From the NCBI RefSeq assembly GCF_015752315.1, contig NZ_JADOVJ010000001.1, positions 124,001 through 188,000 of the forward strand: a DNA stretch of 64,000 nt. Reading direction: 5' to 3'. Of the stretch, positions 18,324 through 26,660 are shown piece after piece. The translations under genes were made by a program, and so were the position numbers. The notes beneath the pieces are model-generated. The model was not told the DNA's origin. It saw only the letters and a program-made list of their open reading frames with translations, and made no database searches. Source of the DNA: Nocardioides luteus. GTDB taxonomy: Bacteria; Actinomycetota; Actinomycetes; Propionibacteriales; Nocardioidaceae. The first letter of the stretch is position 1. Each line of letters starts with the position of its first letter.

Positions 18324-19085
18324 TCAGCGCGGGCTCGCGGGATGGAGGGCCAGCGCGGACCGCGACCGGACATGCGCCTCGCAGTGACGGACGAGCTCGG
18401 CGTACGCCGCCTTGCCCATCAGCTCGGTCAGCTCGGCCTGGTTGGTGAGGTAGACGGGCTCGACGGCGACGTGGGCCTCGGTGTTTCCGGAGCAGTACCA
18501 GTCCAGGTCGTGACCGCCCGGGCCCCAGCCGCGCCGGTCGTACTCGGTGATCGTCACCTCGGTATAGGTCGTCCCGTCGGTGAGCTCGACATCCCGGAAC
18601 GTACGCCGGATCGGCAGCTGCCAGCACACGTCAGGCTTCGTCTCGAAGTGCTCTCTGCCCTCCTTCGCGGCCAGGATGTGCAGCGCACACCCCGATCCGC
18701 CGGGGAAGTCCGGCCGGTTCGCCAGGACGCACGACTCCTGCCCACGGAACTCCGTGACCCGGGTCTTGCGCTCGCCGTCGTCGTCGAGCTCGACCCAGTC
18801 GTCCGTCGTCACCGCACGGCCCGGGTGCTGCTCCCAGATCTCCGGCGTCAGCTCGGCGACGAAGCCCGCGGTCCGCGCCTCGTCCTCCTCGTCCGCGAAG
18901 TGTGCCCCGAGCGTGCAGCACCCCACGTCCGGCGAGCTCTCGAACATCCCCGGGCAGCCGTTGCCGAAGATGCACGAGTAGGCCGACGTCAACCAGGTCA
19001 GGTCGCATCGCATCCGCTCGTCCGGGTCGTCGGGGTTGACGAACTCCACCCACGCGCGCGGGAAATCCAGGGGTACCTCAGGCAC
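18324..19085 (-). CDS. Conserved cysteine-rich protein, unknown function
   Basis: 253 residues from GTG 19085 ([23 protein letters not shown]). Not recognised with certainty. Soluble and acidic, with a cysteine cluster near the N-terminus ([30 protein letters not shown]) and single cysteines later ([35 protein letters not shown]), spaced as in proteins that bind a metal or Fe-S cluster (compare the YkgJ/DUF3109-type families). The many invariant-looking histidines and tryptophans ([18 protein letters not shown]) support a structured enzyme-like domain. Sits between the VOC gene and the sigma factor gene on the same strand. Confidence 0.75.
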   Translation of the reverse strand: MPEVPLDFPRAWVEFVNPDDPDERMRCDLTWLTSAYSCIFGNGCPGMFESSPDVGCCTLGAHFADEEDEARTAGFVAELTPEIWEQHPGRAVTTDDWVELDDDGERKTRVTEFRGQESCVLANRPDFPGGSGCALHILAAKEGREHFETKPDVCWQLPIRRTFRDVELTDGTTYTEVTITEYDRRGWGPGGHDLDWYCSGNTEAHVAVEPVYLTNQAELTELMGKAAYAELVRHCEAHVRSRSALALHPASPR

Positions 19086-19121
19086 CTCGTAAGCCTACGT
19101 GGTCGAACGGCGCCGGGATGT

Positions 19122-20009
19122 TCACCGTGCGATCCACGGACGCAGCTTCTCCGGGTTCCGTACGGCCCAGATGCGGGTGATACGGCCGTCGGTGACGTCG
19201 AAGGCATAGACGGAGACGGTGACACCGTCGACCTGGCCGACGAGGCCGGCCTGGCCGTTGACGAGACACTCCTGGAGCGTCACCTCGGGGGCGCGCGCGG
19301 CGATCTCCATCCAGGCGCCGGCGATCTGCTCGGCGCCGCTGATCGGCTCGAGGAAGGCCAGCGCGAGGCCGCCGCCGTCGGCGGTGGCGACCGCCCGGGG
19401 GTCGAGCAGGCCGACGAGGGCCTCGATGTCCTGGGACTCCCAGGCCTGTTTGAAGCTGCGGACCAGGCCGGCGCGCTCGGCGGCGGAGTGGTCGTGGGAG
19501 AGGTCGATGCGGCGGCGGGCGTTGGAGGCGAGCTGGCGGCAGGCGGCCGGGGTGCGACCGACGACGTCGGCGATCTCGTTGAAGGTGTAGCGGAAGATGT
19601 CGTGCAGGACGAAGGAGACCCGCTCGGCAGGGGTCATCGAGTCCAGCACGACCAGGAAGGCCATGCTGATCGACTCGTCCAGAGTGACCCGGTCGGCGGG
19701 ATCGGCCGGCGCGGAGCCGGTGTCGAGCCAGCCGCCCGGCACCGGCTCCGGGATCCAGTCGCCCACGTACTGCTCCCGCCGGGCCCGTGCGGAACCGAGC
19801 AGATCGAGGCAGATCCGGCTGGCGACCGTCGTCATCCAGGCGCCGGGGGCGTCGATCGCCTCCCGCTGCTGCTCGGTGAGTGCGTACCAGCGGGTGTAGG
19901 TCTCCTGCGCCACGTCCTCGGCCTCGGCGAGCGAGCCGAGCAGGCGGTAGGCGAGGTTGATGAGCTGGCGGCGCTCACCGATCACCTCGGCGAGGTGCGG
20001 GTCGGTCAT
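19122..20009 (-). CDS. ECF sigma factor with C-terminal SnoaL-like domain (ECF41 type)
   Basis: 295 residues from ATG 20009, with gggag at the right distance. Sigma2 region RQLINLAYRLLGSLAEAEDVAQETYTRW and sigma4 region FNEIADVVGRTPAACRQLASNARRRI are followed by a ~120-residue NTF2/SnoaL-like extension. The extension contains the signatures of the ECF41 group, DGGG (TADGGGLALAF) and NPDKL-like NPEKL near the C-terminus. In studied ECF41 proteins this extension replaces an anti-sigma factor and controls core RNA polymerase binding. The group is normally next to a small redox or epimerase gene; here a flavin reductase and a separate SnoaL protein are divergent. Confidence 0.93.
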   Translation of the reverse strand: MTDPHLAEVIGERRQLINLAYRLLGSLAEAEDVAQETYTRWYALTEQQREAIDAPGAWMTTVASRICLDLLGSARARREQYVGDWIPEPVPGGWLDTGSAPADPADRVTLDESISMAFLVVLDSMTPAERVSFVLHDIFRYTFNEIADVVGRTPAACRQLASNARRRIDLSHDHSAAERAGLVRSFKQAWESQDIEALVGLLDPRAVATADGGGLALAFLEPISGAEQIAGAWMEIAARAPEVTLQECLVNGQAGLVGQVDGVTVSVYAFDVTDGRITRIWAVRNPEKLRPWIAR

Positions 20010-20079
20010 GGCGGCTCCCTTCGGTCTGCATGTCTACAACCGGTCCGACGAAACAGCGACCCGATCTGTGAGACCGGCC

Positions 20080-20104
20080 TGACACTTCGGTCGCCTGCGT
20101 CGTC
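20080..20104 (+). promoter_or_regulatory. Candidate ECF41-dependent promoter
   Basis: TGACAC (20080-20085) and CGTC (20101-20104) upstream of the flavin reductase resemble the TGTCACA / CGTC elements reported for ECF41 sigma factors; the spacing is slightly shorter than the reported ~16. The transcript would start about 45 bases before the gene. Confidence 0.35.
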
Positions 20105-20157
20105 GGAGGGGCAGCACAGCCACCACGGAAGCACCACGGAGAAGAAGGAGTCCGTAC

Positions 20158-20751
20158 GTGATCAGCATCGGCATCATCATCGGCAGCACCCGCCCCCACC
20201 GCAACGGCCCACAGGTCGCCGGCTGGGTCCACGACCTGGCCTCGCGCCGCGACGACGCGACCTTCGACGTGATCGATCTGGTCGATCACCCGCTCCCGCA
20301 CCTGGACGAGCCGGTGCCGCCGATGTTCGGGCCGTCGGCGAACCAGCACACCCGCGACTGGGCCGCGCGGATCGCCCCGTTCGACGGCTTCGTGATCGTG
20401 ACCCCGGAGTACAACGGCGGCATGCCCGGCGTCCTGAAGAACGCCATCGACCACGCCTGCACGGAGTGGACCGACAAGGCGGTCGGCTTCGTCTCGTACG
20501 GGGTCAGCGGCGGCGCCCGCGCGGGCGCCCAGCTGCGTACGGTGTGCAGCGCGCTGGGGATGGCCGACGTGAGCCGTCCCGTCGAGCTCTCGCTGTTCAC
20601 CGACTTCGAGAACAACACCACCTTCGTGCCCGGCGACCGTCACGCCGCCACGCTGACCCTGATGCTCGACCAGGTCGTCTCCTGGAGCACCGCGCTCGCC
20701 CCGCTGCGGTCCACCGACGGTCTCGTCGGTGCCTCGGAGGTGCGGGCATGA
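20158..20751 (+). CDS. NADPH-dependent FMN reductase family protein
   Basis: 197 residues from GTG 20158, with gaaggag upstream. Flavodoxin-like fold: phosphate-binding loop IIIGSTRPHRNGPQVA (7-22), FVIVTPEYNGGMPGVLKNAIDHA (the hallmark PEYN motif) and VSYGVSGGARAGAQLR. Such enzymes reduce flavins, quinones or azo compounds. Overlaps the following gene by ATGA, so the two are translationally coupled. Divergent from the ECF41 sigma factor 148 bases away, the typical location of a sigma-controlled oxidoreductase target. Confidence 0.92.
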   Translation: MISIGIIIGSTRPHRNGPQVAGWVHDLASRRDDATFDVIDLVDHPLPHLDEPVPPMFGPSANQHTRDWAARIAPFDGFVIVTPEYNGGMPGVLKNAIDHACTEWTDKAVGFVSYGVSGGARAGAQLRTVCSALGMADVSRPVELSLFTDFENNTTFVPGDRHAATLTLMLDQVVSWSTALAPLRSTDGLVGASEVRA

Positions 20752-21179
20752 GCGCCGCGGAGGAGGCCGCGATCCGCGGCCGGATCGGGAAGATCATCGA
20801 GGGACTGCGGGCCAAGGACCTCGACATCCTGCGGGAGCCGTACGCACCCGATGTCGTCTCCTTCGACGTCGAGCCGCCGCTCCAGCACGTCGGGATCGAG
20901 GCGAAGCTCGCGAACTGGGCGAAGGTCTTCCAGGTCTTCGAGACCGTCGACTACGAGATCCGCGATCTGACCCTCACGATCGGCGGTGACGTGGCGTTCG
21001 GTCACGCCTTCGGCCGGCTCAGCGGGACCATGAAGAACGGTGTCGCCACGCCCGGGATGTGGGTGCGGGTCACCTACGGACTGCGCCGGATCGACGGCAG
21101 CTGGGTGATCACCCACGACCAGGTCTCGGTGCCGTTCGACATGCTCAGCGGCAAGGGCATGGTCGATCTCGAACCGTAA
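20748..21179 (+). CDS. SnoaL-like / ketosteroid-isomerase-fold protein
   Basis: 143 residues from ATG 20748, overlapping the previous stop. NTF2-like fold: helix IRGRIGKIIEGLRAKDLDILREPYAPDVVSFDVEPPLQHVG, then beta strands (VDYEIRDLTLTIGGDVAFGHAFGRLSGTMKNG, WVRVTYGLRRIDGSWVITHDQVSVPFDM). It is a stand-alone relative of the domain fused to the nearby sigma factor. That recurrence of one fold on both sides of the divergent promoter suggests a shared ligand or competition for binding; this is inference. Confidence 0.88.
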   Translation: MSAAEEAAIRGRIGKIIEGLRAKDLDILREPYAPDVVSFDVEPPLQHVGIEAKLANWAKVFQVFETVDYEIRDLTLTIGGDVAFGHAFGRLSGTMKNGVATPGMWVRVTYGLRRIDGSWVITHDQVSVPFDMLSGKGMVDLEP

Positions 21180-21191
21180 GGGGCGGCCGGC

Positions 21192-21231
21192 GGTGCGGGC
21201 TCCGCGTTTCCTTGTCGGCGGAGTCCGCACC
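21192..21231. terminator. Bidirectional hairpin between convergent genes
   Basis: Arms ggtgcgggctccgc (21192-21205) and gcggagtccgcacc (21218-21231), 14 bp with one G-T pair, 12-base loop containing tttcctt. It lies between the SnoaL gene (ends 21179) and the ABC permease (ends 21248). Confidence 0.7.
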
Positions 21232-21247
21232 CCGACTCACGTGGCTG

Positions 21248-22276
21248 TCAGGCCGGATCTCGCCGTATCCGCCAGAAACAGAAGGCGATCAGCGCCCCCG
21301 CGACCACGAGAAGAAGCCATGTCTCGATCCATTGCAAGGTCCAGTAGCGATCCGCCGTCTGGTAGACCACGTGGTGCCGGTATCCCGCGTCGTTGATCGC
21401 GGCCGCGCAGTTCGCCGGTGGACCCACCTTGCCGGTGCCGGCCTCGTCCGGCATGCAGGACTTGGGAAGCGGCAACGGGGTGGCCACCTGCCCCTTCGAG
21501 TCGACGATCTCGTTCGTCACGATCCAGGCACCCGGATCGTCGAGGCGTACGCCGATGCTCAGGATCTCGTCGGTGCCTGGCGAGACACGCATTCCTCGCA
21601 TGTTGTCCGTCGTGATCTCCAAGGTCTTCTCTTCGGTCGGCAGCAACATCGGTTGCACCAGCAGAGGCATGGCGACCTGCATGGCGATGGTCGCGATGAG
21701 TGTGGCGGCCATCGCCGGCACGGTCCGCTTCAGCAACAGCCCAGCTGTGACACCGAAGGCGAAAGCGACCATGGCGAAGCCGATCGGAACCAGGCCTCGT
21801 GCGCCGAAGAGCAAGCCGGAGAGCCGGGTGACGCTGAAGAAGCCGGAGTCCTCCGCCCCGCTGTTGATCGCCGCATCGAGCGGGGCGCTCCACCAGCTCG
21901 CGGCGAGACTGACAAGCCCGGCGACGAGGGTGATCGCCACGACAACGCCGATCTTGGTGGCGAGCCAGCGCGTCCTGGTGATGCTCTGGTTCCAGATCAG
22001 CCGGTGGGTTCCACCTTCCAGCTCGCGAGCGACGAGGGGAGCACCCCAGAACATGCCGACGAGAGCGGGAAAGGCGTACACGACTGCTGCTGAGACGTAG
22101 TAGATGCCGGGGTAGACCGAATCCGCGGCGAACGCCTGCGGGAACTGGTCGCCGGCGACGTCATGGAGATCCGCCACGCCCGAACGGGTGAGTGCGAGGG
22201 CGGCGACAACCGCGGCCAGCGCACCGAGGATCATCAACGCCTGGGTCCGGAACTGTCGCCACGTGAGCCAGATCAT
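21248..22276 (-). CDS. ABC transporter permease (ABC-2-like)
   Basis: 342 residues from ATG 22276, overlapping the ATPase stop. Six or so hydrophobic segments: ALMILGALAAVVAALAL, YYVSAAVVYAFPALVGMFWG, IGVVVAITLVAGLVSLAASWW, IGFAMVAFAFGVTAGLLL, AMAATLIATIAMQVAMPLL and WLLLVVAGALIAFCFW, with a large extracytoplasmic loop after segment five (PTEEKTLEIT...). The LVARELEGGTHRLIWNQSITRTRW stretch is characteristic of actinobacterial ABC-2 permeases. Third gene of a GntR-ATPase-permease operon; probably an efflux or stress-response exporter. Confidence 0.88.
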   Translation of the reverse strand: MIWLTWRQFRTQALMILGALAAVVAALALTRSGVADLHDVAGDQFPQAFAADSVYPGIYYVSAAVVYAFPALVGMFWGAPLVARELEGGTHRLIWNQSITRTRWLATKIGVVVAITLVAGLVSLAASWWSAPLDAAINSGAEDSGFFSVTRLSGLLFGARGLVPIGFAMVAFAFGVTAGLLLKRTVPAMAATLIATIAMQVAMPLLVQPMLLPTEEKTLEITTDNMRGMRVSPGTDEILSIGVRLDDPGAWIVTNEIVDSKGQVATPLPLPKSCMPDEAGTGKVGPPANCAAAINDAGYRHHVVYQTADRYWTLQWIETWLLLVVAGALIAFCFWRIRRDPA

Positions 22277-23163
22277 CGGAGCACCTCCAGAGTGGGAGCG
22301 GGCGCATGCTTCGAGGCGTTGCGCAGGTAGGTGAGCACGAGGTCTTCAAGGTCGAGGCTGCTCACCGCCCACGAGGGATCGTGGACAGGGCTCTCGGTTC
22401 GGACCAACAGGGTGGTCTGCCGGTCGGTGTGACTTGCCGAGATCACCCGTTGGCCCGCGGGCAGGTCGGCCGGGTCACGCCGTGGCCCGGTCAGGCGATG
22501 GTGAGTCGCGAGCAGGTCGTCGATGTCACCGGCCACCTGGACACGCGATTCGCCGAGCACGATGAGGTGGTCACAGGCGCGTTCGAGGTCCGAAACCAGG
22601 TGGGAGGACAACACCACGCTGAGCTCGTGCTCGGCCACGGCCTCCATCAGCTCCTGCATGAACTCGCGACGAGCCAGCGGATCGAGACTGGCAACCGGTT
22701 CGTCGAGCAGCAAGAGCTCCGGCCTCTTCGCCACGGCCAGCGTGAGTGCCAGCTGGGCGCGCTGGCCGCCCGAGAGGCGCCCGGCGCGCTGGTGGAGGTC
22801 GAGGCCGATCCTGGCGATCCTCGCCTGTGCCAAGGACTCGTCCCAGCGAGGGTTCAGGCGAGCGCCGAGCCGGAGGTGGTCTTCGACGCTCAGCGCGCCA
22901 TAGGTGGGCGAGTCCTGCGCGACGAAGCCGACTCGTGCCAGCTGTTCAGGACCGGCGCCCGGTCGGGACCCGAGAACCTCGACGCTGCCCGTAGTCGGTG
23001 TGAGCACACCGACCGCCAGGTTCAGCAGGGTGCTCTTGCCTGCGCCGTTCGATCCGACCAGGCCGACAACTCGCCCCGCCGGCACCTCCAGGTTGCAGTC
23101 GGACAGTGCCCACCGGCGACCGAACCGCTTGCCCAGGCCGTGGGCTCGTACCGCCGTGCTCAC
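22273..23163 (-). CDS. ABC transporter ATP-binding protein
   Basis: 296 residues; GTG start at 23163 overlaps the GntR stop (GTGA). Walker A GSNGAGKST, Q-loop FVAQDSPTYGALS, signature LSGGQRAQL, Walker B LLLLDEPVASLD and switch histidine SSHLVSDLE. The C-terminal ~70 residues (VISASHTDRQTTLLVRTESPVHDPSW) form the extra domain seen in exporter ATPases of the CcmA/YtrB type. Works with the permease encoded immediately downstream. Confidence 0.93.
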   Translation of the reverse strand: MSTAVRAHGLGKRFGRRWALSDCNLEVPAGRVVGLVGSNGAGKSTLLNLAVGVLTPTTGSVEVLGSRPGAGPEQLARVGFVAQDSPTYGALSVEDHLRLGARLNPRWDESLAQARIARIGLDLHQRAGRLSGGQRAQLALTLAVAKRPELLLLDEPVASLDPLARREFMQELMEAVAEHELSVVLSSHLVSDLERACDHLIVLGESRVQVAGDIDDLLATHHRLTGPRRDPADLPAGQRVISASHTDRQTTLLVRTESPVHDPSWAVSSLDLEDLVLTYLRNASKHAPAPTLEVLR

Positions 23164-23555
23164 GCGATGTCCTGGACGGCCGAGCTGCGGACCGTGCTCT
23201 GGAACAGCGCCTCGATCGTCTCCTCGTCCAGCCCGGAACGGCGTGCCTTGGCCAACCAGCGTTCCAGGCCGGCACGGAGCGATCGCTGCGCGGCGAGGGT
23301 GTCCTCACTCATCGTTGCGGTCACGAAGGTCCCGACGCCTGCCCGGGCGGTGACGAGGCCGGCGTGCTCCAGCTCGCGGTACGCCTTCGACACCGTGTTG
23401 GGGTTGATCGCCAGCCTTGACACCACGTCCTTGACCGTCGGGAGCTGGTCGCCCTCGCGCAGCAGGCCAAGCCGCAGGGCATGCCGAACCTGCGTGACGA
23501 TCTGCTGATAGGGCGAGATCCCGGACTGTCCGTCGAGATGAAACTCGATCACCAT
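23160..23555 (-). CDS. GntR-family regulator, YtrA subfamily
   Basis: 131 residues from ATG 23555, with gagg 6 bases upstream (an in-frame TTG precedes it). N-terminal winged helix (ISPYQQIVTQVRHALRLGLLREGDQLPTVKDVVSRLAINPNTVSKAYRELEHAGLVTARAGVGTFV) and only a short ~50-residue helical tail, the YtrA hallmark. In Bacillus YtrA represses an ABC exporter operon induced by cell-envelope antibiotics. The same gene order here (regulator, ATPase, permease, each overlapping by 4 bases) points to self-controlled efflux. Confidence 0.92.
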   Translation of the reverse strand: MVIEFHLDGQSGISPYQQIVTQVRHALRLGLLREGDQLPTVKDVVSRLAINPNTVSKAYRELEHAGLVTARAGVGTFVTATMSEDTLAAQRSLRAGLERWLAKARRSGLDEETIEALFQSTVRSSAVQDIA

Positions 23556-23583
23556 CAATACCTCATTTCACTAGATAAATAGG

Positions 23584-23612
23584 ACTATAGGAGTGCGGGG
23601 CAAGCAAGGCAA
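23584..23612 (-). promoter_or_regulatory. Promoter of the GntR-ABC operon
   Basis: On the minus strand, -35 TTGCCT (23612-23607) and -10 TATAGT (23589-23584) are separated by exactly 17 bases, in an unusually AT-rich patch just before the ytrA-like gene. Bases 23556-23583 between the -10 and the start hold tatttatctag, where a repressor could bind. Confidence 0.6.
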
Positions 23613-23786
23613 GAGAGGTGGACCGGCGACCCGGCCTCGGCGATTCCGGACGGGCGGACCGGGCGGCGTATCCTTGTAGGTGCGGAGCGACCGCTCCGTG
23701 TCCAATGTGTGTATCACCTCGCGCTGGCCCCGCCGGCGGACCAAGGCGGCACAGAGCCGCGGTTCGCAGCGGGAGGTTCGAAAGAG

Positions 23787-25046
23787 ATGTCGGAGCAGGG
23801 CGAGCAGAGTCTGGTGCGCGCCGTCGGAGGGACGTACTTCCCGCTCGCGCTGGTCGCGCGGCTGCCGTACGCGATGGTGGTCGTCGGGGTGCTGACGCTG
23901 GTCGTCGCCGGCCGCGGGTCGCTGGCGCTCGGCGGTCTGAACTCGGCGATGGTCGGGATCGGCGCTGCGGTGTGCGGGCCGATCCTCGGTGCCGCCGTGG
24001 ACCGGTTCGGCCAGCGCCGGGTGCTGCTGGCGATCAGCGTCGCCAGCACCGCGGCGCTCGGCGCGATGGCCTGGGTGGTCTACAGCCCGCTGCCCGACGC
24101 GGCGGTGCTCGCGGTGGCCCTCCTGGTCGGCGCGACCGCCCCGCAGATCGCGCCGCTGTCGCGGTCGCGGCTGGTGGCGATCATCTCCGCCTGCATCGTT
24201 CCGGGTCGCCGAGTCCGGGTGCTCAACTCGACGATGGCCTACGAGTCGGCGGCCGACGAGATCGTCTTCATCGTCGGTCCCGTCGTCGCCGGCGTCCTCG
24301 CCGTGACGATCGACCCGTGGGCGCCGGTCGTCGCCGCCGCGGCACTCACCCTGGTCTTCGTCTCCGCCTTCGCCCTCCACCCGAGCGCCGCGACCGCACA
24401 GGCCTCGGCCGGACGTACGCCGGCTGCGGGCTCCGTGCGCGAGCTGGCCCGCCCGGGCGTGGTCGTCATCGTCGTGGGCATCCTCGGCGTCGGTCTCTTC
24501 TTCGGCTCGATGCTCACCTCGCTGACCGCGTTCATGGCCGACCACGGTCGTCCGGAGCAGGCGGGTCTGGTCTACGCCGCGATGGGCGTCGGGTCGGCCG
24601 CGCTGGCGCTGGGCGTCGCCGCCTTCCCGGTGGGCTTCACCCCGGCCGCGCGCTGGCTGGTCTTCGGCGGCGTGATGCTCGCGGGCGCCCTCGCGCTCCC
24701 GGGCGTCTCCTCGGTGACCGGGATGGTCCTCGCGCTGCTCGTCATCGGCCTCGGCATCGGCCCGACCCTGGTCACCCAGTACGGCCTCGGTGCCCGTCGC
24801 AGCCCGGTCGGCCGGTCCGCCACGGTCATGACCATGCTCGGCTCCGCCGTCATCCTCGGGCAGTCGCTGGCCTCCGCGGTCACCGGCGACGTCGCCGAGC
24901 GCTGGGGCACCGACGCGGCCCTGCTCCTGCCGGCCGCCGCCGCGCTCGTCGTCGTGCTCGCCGGGGCCGTCAACGCCCGGATCGGGGAGCCTGCCGCCCC
25001 CGTCACCGCCGGCTCCGAGCGCGCCACGGCTACGGCCGGCCGCTGA
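23787..25046 (+). CDS. Major facilitator superfamily transporter
   Basis: 419 residues from ATG 23787 (MSEQGEQSLVRAVGGTYFPLAL), with gggagg 10 bases upstream. About 12 hydrophobic segments, with the MFS loop DRFGQRR after segment 2 (GPILGAAVDRFGQRRVLLAIS) and a polar cytoplasmic loop in the middle (HPSAATAQASAGRTPAAGSVREL). Relatives are drug or metabolite exporters; the substrate cannot be told. The 228-base gap upstream shows the small hairpin gcggagc-gac-cgctccg-like (23682-23698) and nothing else I can name. It overlaps the convergent uracil-DNA glycosylase gene by 17 bases at its 3' end. Confidence 0.87.
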   Translation: MSEQGEQSLVRAVGGTYFPLALVARLPYAMVVVGVLTLVVAGRGSLALGGLNSAMVGIGAAVCGPILGAAVDRFGQRRVLLAISVASTAALGAMAWVVYSPLPDAAVLAVALLVGATAPQIAPLSRSRLVAIISACIVPGRRVRVLNSTMAYESAADEIVFIVGPVVAGVLAVTIDPWAPVVAAAALTLVFVSAFALHPSAATAQASAGRTPAAGSVRELARPGVVVIVVGILGVGLFFGSMLTSLTAFMADHGRPEQAGLVYAAMGVGSAALALGVAAFPVGFTPAARWLVFGGVMLAGALALPGVSSVTGMVLALLVIGLGIGPTLVTQYGLGARRSPVGRSATVMTMLGSAVILGQSLASAVTGDVAERWGTDAALLLPAAAALVVVLAGAVNARIGEPAAPVTAGSERATATAGR

Positions 25047-25614
25047 GCGCCTCGGCGACCCGCGTCCGCAGCTCGGGCAGGACGTCGGACACGAACCAGG
25101 GGTTGCGCGACTGCCATCGGAAGTTCAGCGGTGACGGGTGGACGAGTGGGAACCGATCCGGCAGAAAGTCGCGGAAGCTGCGTACGCGCTCGGTGAGTGA
25201 GCTCTTCCCGTCGAGGTAGTGGCGCTGCGCGTAGTCGCCGACGAGCAACGTCAGACCGATCTGCGGCATGAGCTCGAGCAGGCGCGGGTGCCAAATCGGC
25301 GCGAAGTCGGCTCGTGGTGGCAGATCCCCCGTCGCGCCCTTGCCGGGGTAGTAGAAGTCCATCGGCAGGATCGCGAACGCCGTGGGATCGCGGAAGGTGC
25401 GTTCGTCGACGCCGAGCCACTCGACGAGACGCCGCCCGCTCGCGTCGTTCCACGGGATACCGCTCTGCTGAGCCCTGATGCCTGGCGCCTGACCGATGAT
25501 CAGGCACCGGGCTTCCGGATGGGCGACGTAGACGGGCTCGAATCCCGCCGAAGCGGCCCACGCGTTGCTCGGGTCGGCCGTGATCTCCCGGCGGATGCGG
25601 TCGAGCTCCAACAT
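25030..25614 (-). CDS. Uracil-DNA glycosylase family protein
   Basis: 194 residues from ATG 25614 (MLELDRIRREITADPSNAW), chosen because an upstream start at 25692 would overlap the previous gene. UDG-superfamily motifs: water-activating loop LIIGQAPGIRAQQSGIPWNDASGRRL, core strand GLTLLVGDYAQRHYL and the C-terminal leucine-loop motif HPSPLNFRWQ. Organisation matches the YqfB/family-4-like uracil-DNA glycosylases without the Fe-S cysteines. Removes uracil from DNA, or a related base. Ten bases after the quinone oxidoreductase stop, so probably co-transcribed with it. Confidence 0.85.
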   Translation of the reverse strand: MLELDRIRREITADPSNAWAASAGFEPVYVAHPEARCLIIGQAPGIRAQQSGIPWNDASGRRLVEWLGVDERTFRDPTAFAILPMDFYYPGKGATGDLPPRADFAPIWHPRLLELMPQIGLTLLVGDYAQRHYLDGKSSLTERVRSFRDFLPDRFPLVHPSPLNFRWQSRNPWFVSDVLPELRTRVAEALSGRP

Positions 25615-25624
25615 GTCGCCATCA

Positions 25625-26542
25625 TCATGGACGTACGGCAATGATCGTCTTTCCTCTGCGACGTTCGGTCGAGTTGAGGGTCGCGACGGCATCGTCGAGG
25701 TTGGTGACCGTTCCGATGTTCGTCCGGAGCCGTCCGTCCCGCACTCGCTGCACGATCTCGCTCAGCTGGGCGCGATCGGCCTCGACCACGAAGTCGATCG
25801 CTCGGCCATCCGTGGGCCTGGCCTCGACCGGGCCGATGACGGACACCAGCGTCCCGCCCGGCTTGATCAGCGCGGCGGAGGTCTTCTGGACATCGCCACC
25901 GATGGTGTCGAAGACGAGATCGACGGCTCCGACATCTGAGAGGGCGTCGTGGTCGAGATCGACGAACTCATGCGCACCGAGGTCGAGCACCTTCTCCCGG
26001 TCGGCCGCGCGTCCGGTGCCCACGACGTGCGCTCCGGCCTCGCGCGCGAGTTGAGTCACGAGCGCTCCGAGCGCGCCGCCCGCACCGTGGGCCAGGACAC
26101 TCTGCCCCGAGGTAAGCCGGCCGTGCTGGAACAGTCCCTGCCAGGCGGTCAGTCCAGAGATCGGCAGGGATGCGCCCACCGTGAAGTCGACCTCCTCGGG
26201 CAGCACCGCGAGGTTGCGCGCCTCGAGTGCCACGTAGTCGGCGAGAGCGCCGTCACGGTGCCAGTCGGCGAGGCCGAACACGCGCTGACCCACCTCCAGA
26301 CCTGTCGTGCCGTAGCCGAGTTCCGTGACCACACCTGCCAACTCGTGTCCCGGGATCGGCGGGGTCCTGTCCCGTCCGGTGCGATCGGCCCAGGTCGAGG
26401 GCCAGTCCAGCTCGTCGCGTACGAAGCCTGATGCGTGCACACGGACGATGACGTCGTTGATGGCGGGGGACGGTGCTGGTCGCTCGGTCAGCGACATCCC
26501 GGCCGTTCCAGCGGCCTCGTCGGTCACAACGATTGCTCTCAT
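25625..26542 (-). CDS. Zinc-independent quinone oxidoreductase-like alcohol dehydrogenase (MDR)
   Basis: 305 residues from ATG 26542, with ggaagaagg upstream. MDR fold: N-terminal GroES-like domain (PPIPGHELAGVVTELGYG), Rossmann NADPH motif AHGAGGALGALVTQLAREAGAHVVGTGRA, and VDLVFDTIGG, with no structural zinc cysteines, as in quinone oxidoreductases and enoyl reductases. The ending (TERRRGKTIIAVRP) is typical. Divergent from a TetR gene, with two operator copies over its promoter, so its expression is most likely induced by the TetR ligand, perhaps an electrophile or quinone. Confidence 0.92.
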   Translation of the reverse strand: MRAIVVTDEAAGTAGMSLTERPAPSPAINDVIVRVHASGFVRDELDWPSTWADRTGRDRTPPIPGHELAGVVTELGYGTTGLEVGQRVFGLADWHRDGALADYVALEARNLAVLPEEVDFTVGASLPISGLTAWQGLFQHGRLTSGQSVLAHGAGGALGALVTQLAREAGAHVVGTGRAADREKVLDLGAHEFVDLDHDALSDVGAVDLVFDTIGGDVQKTSAALIKPGGTLVSVIGPVEARPTDGRAIDFVVEADRAQLSEIVQRVRDGRLRTNIGTVTNLDDAVATLNSTERRRGKTIIAVRP

Positions 26543-26582
26543 GGTGAATCGCCTTCTTCCTCGGGTGAGCCCTGAGATCGAG

Positions 26583-26642
26583 TTTGGGCTGGGCAGCCCA
26601 TTTTTGATTGAACACCGGGAAAAATGGGTTGTCAAGCCCAAA
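26583..26642. promoter_or_regulatory. qor promoter with two inverted copies of a TetR operator
   Basis: On the minus strand, -35 TTGACA (26635-26630) and -10 TTCAAT (26612-26607) are 17 bases apart. Operator 1 (26583-26605) and operator 2 (26620-26642, opposite orientation) agree at 19 of 23 positions. Each has a dyad core: perfect gggctg-gg-cagccc in copy 1 and gggttg-tc-aagccc in copy 2. Copy 2 covers the -35 and copy 1 lies just past the -10, as expected for repression. Confidence 0.75.
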
Positions 26643-26660
26643 ACGGGTATCGTGTGGCGC

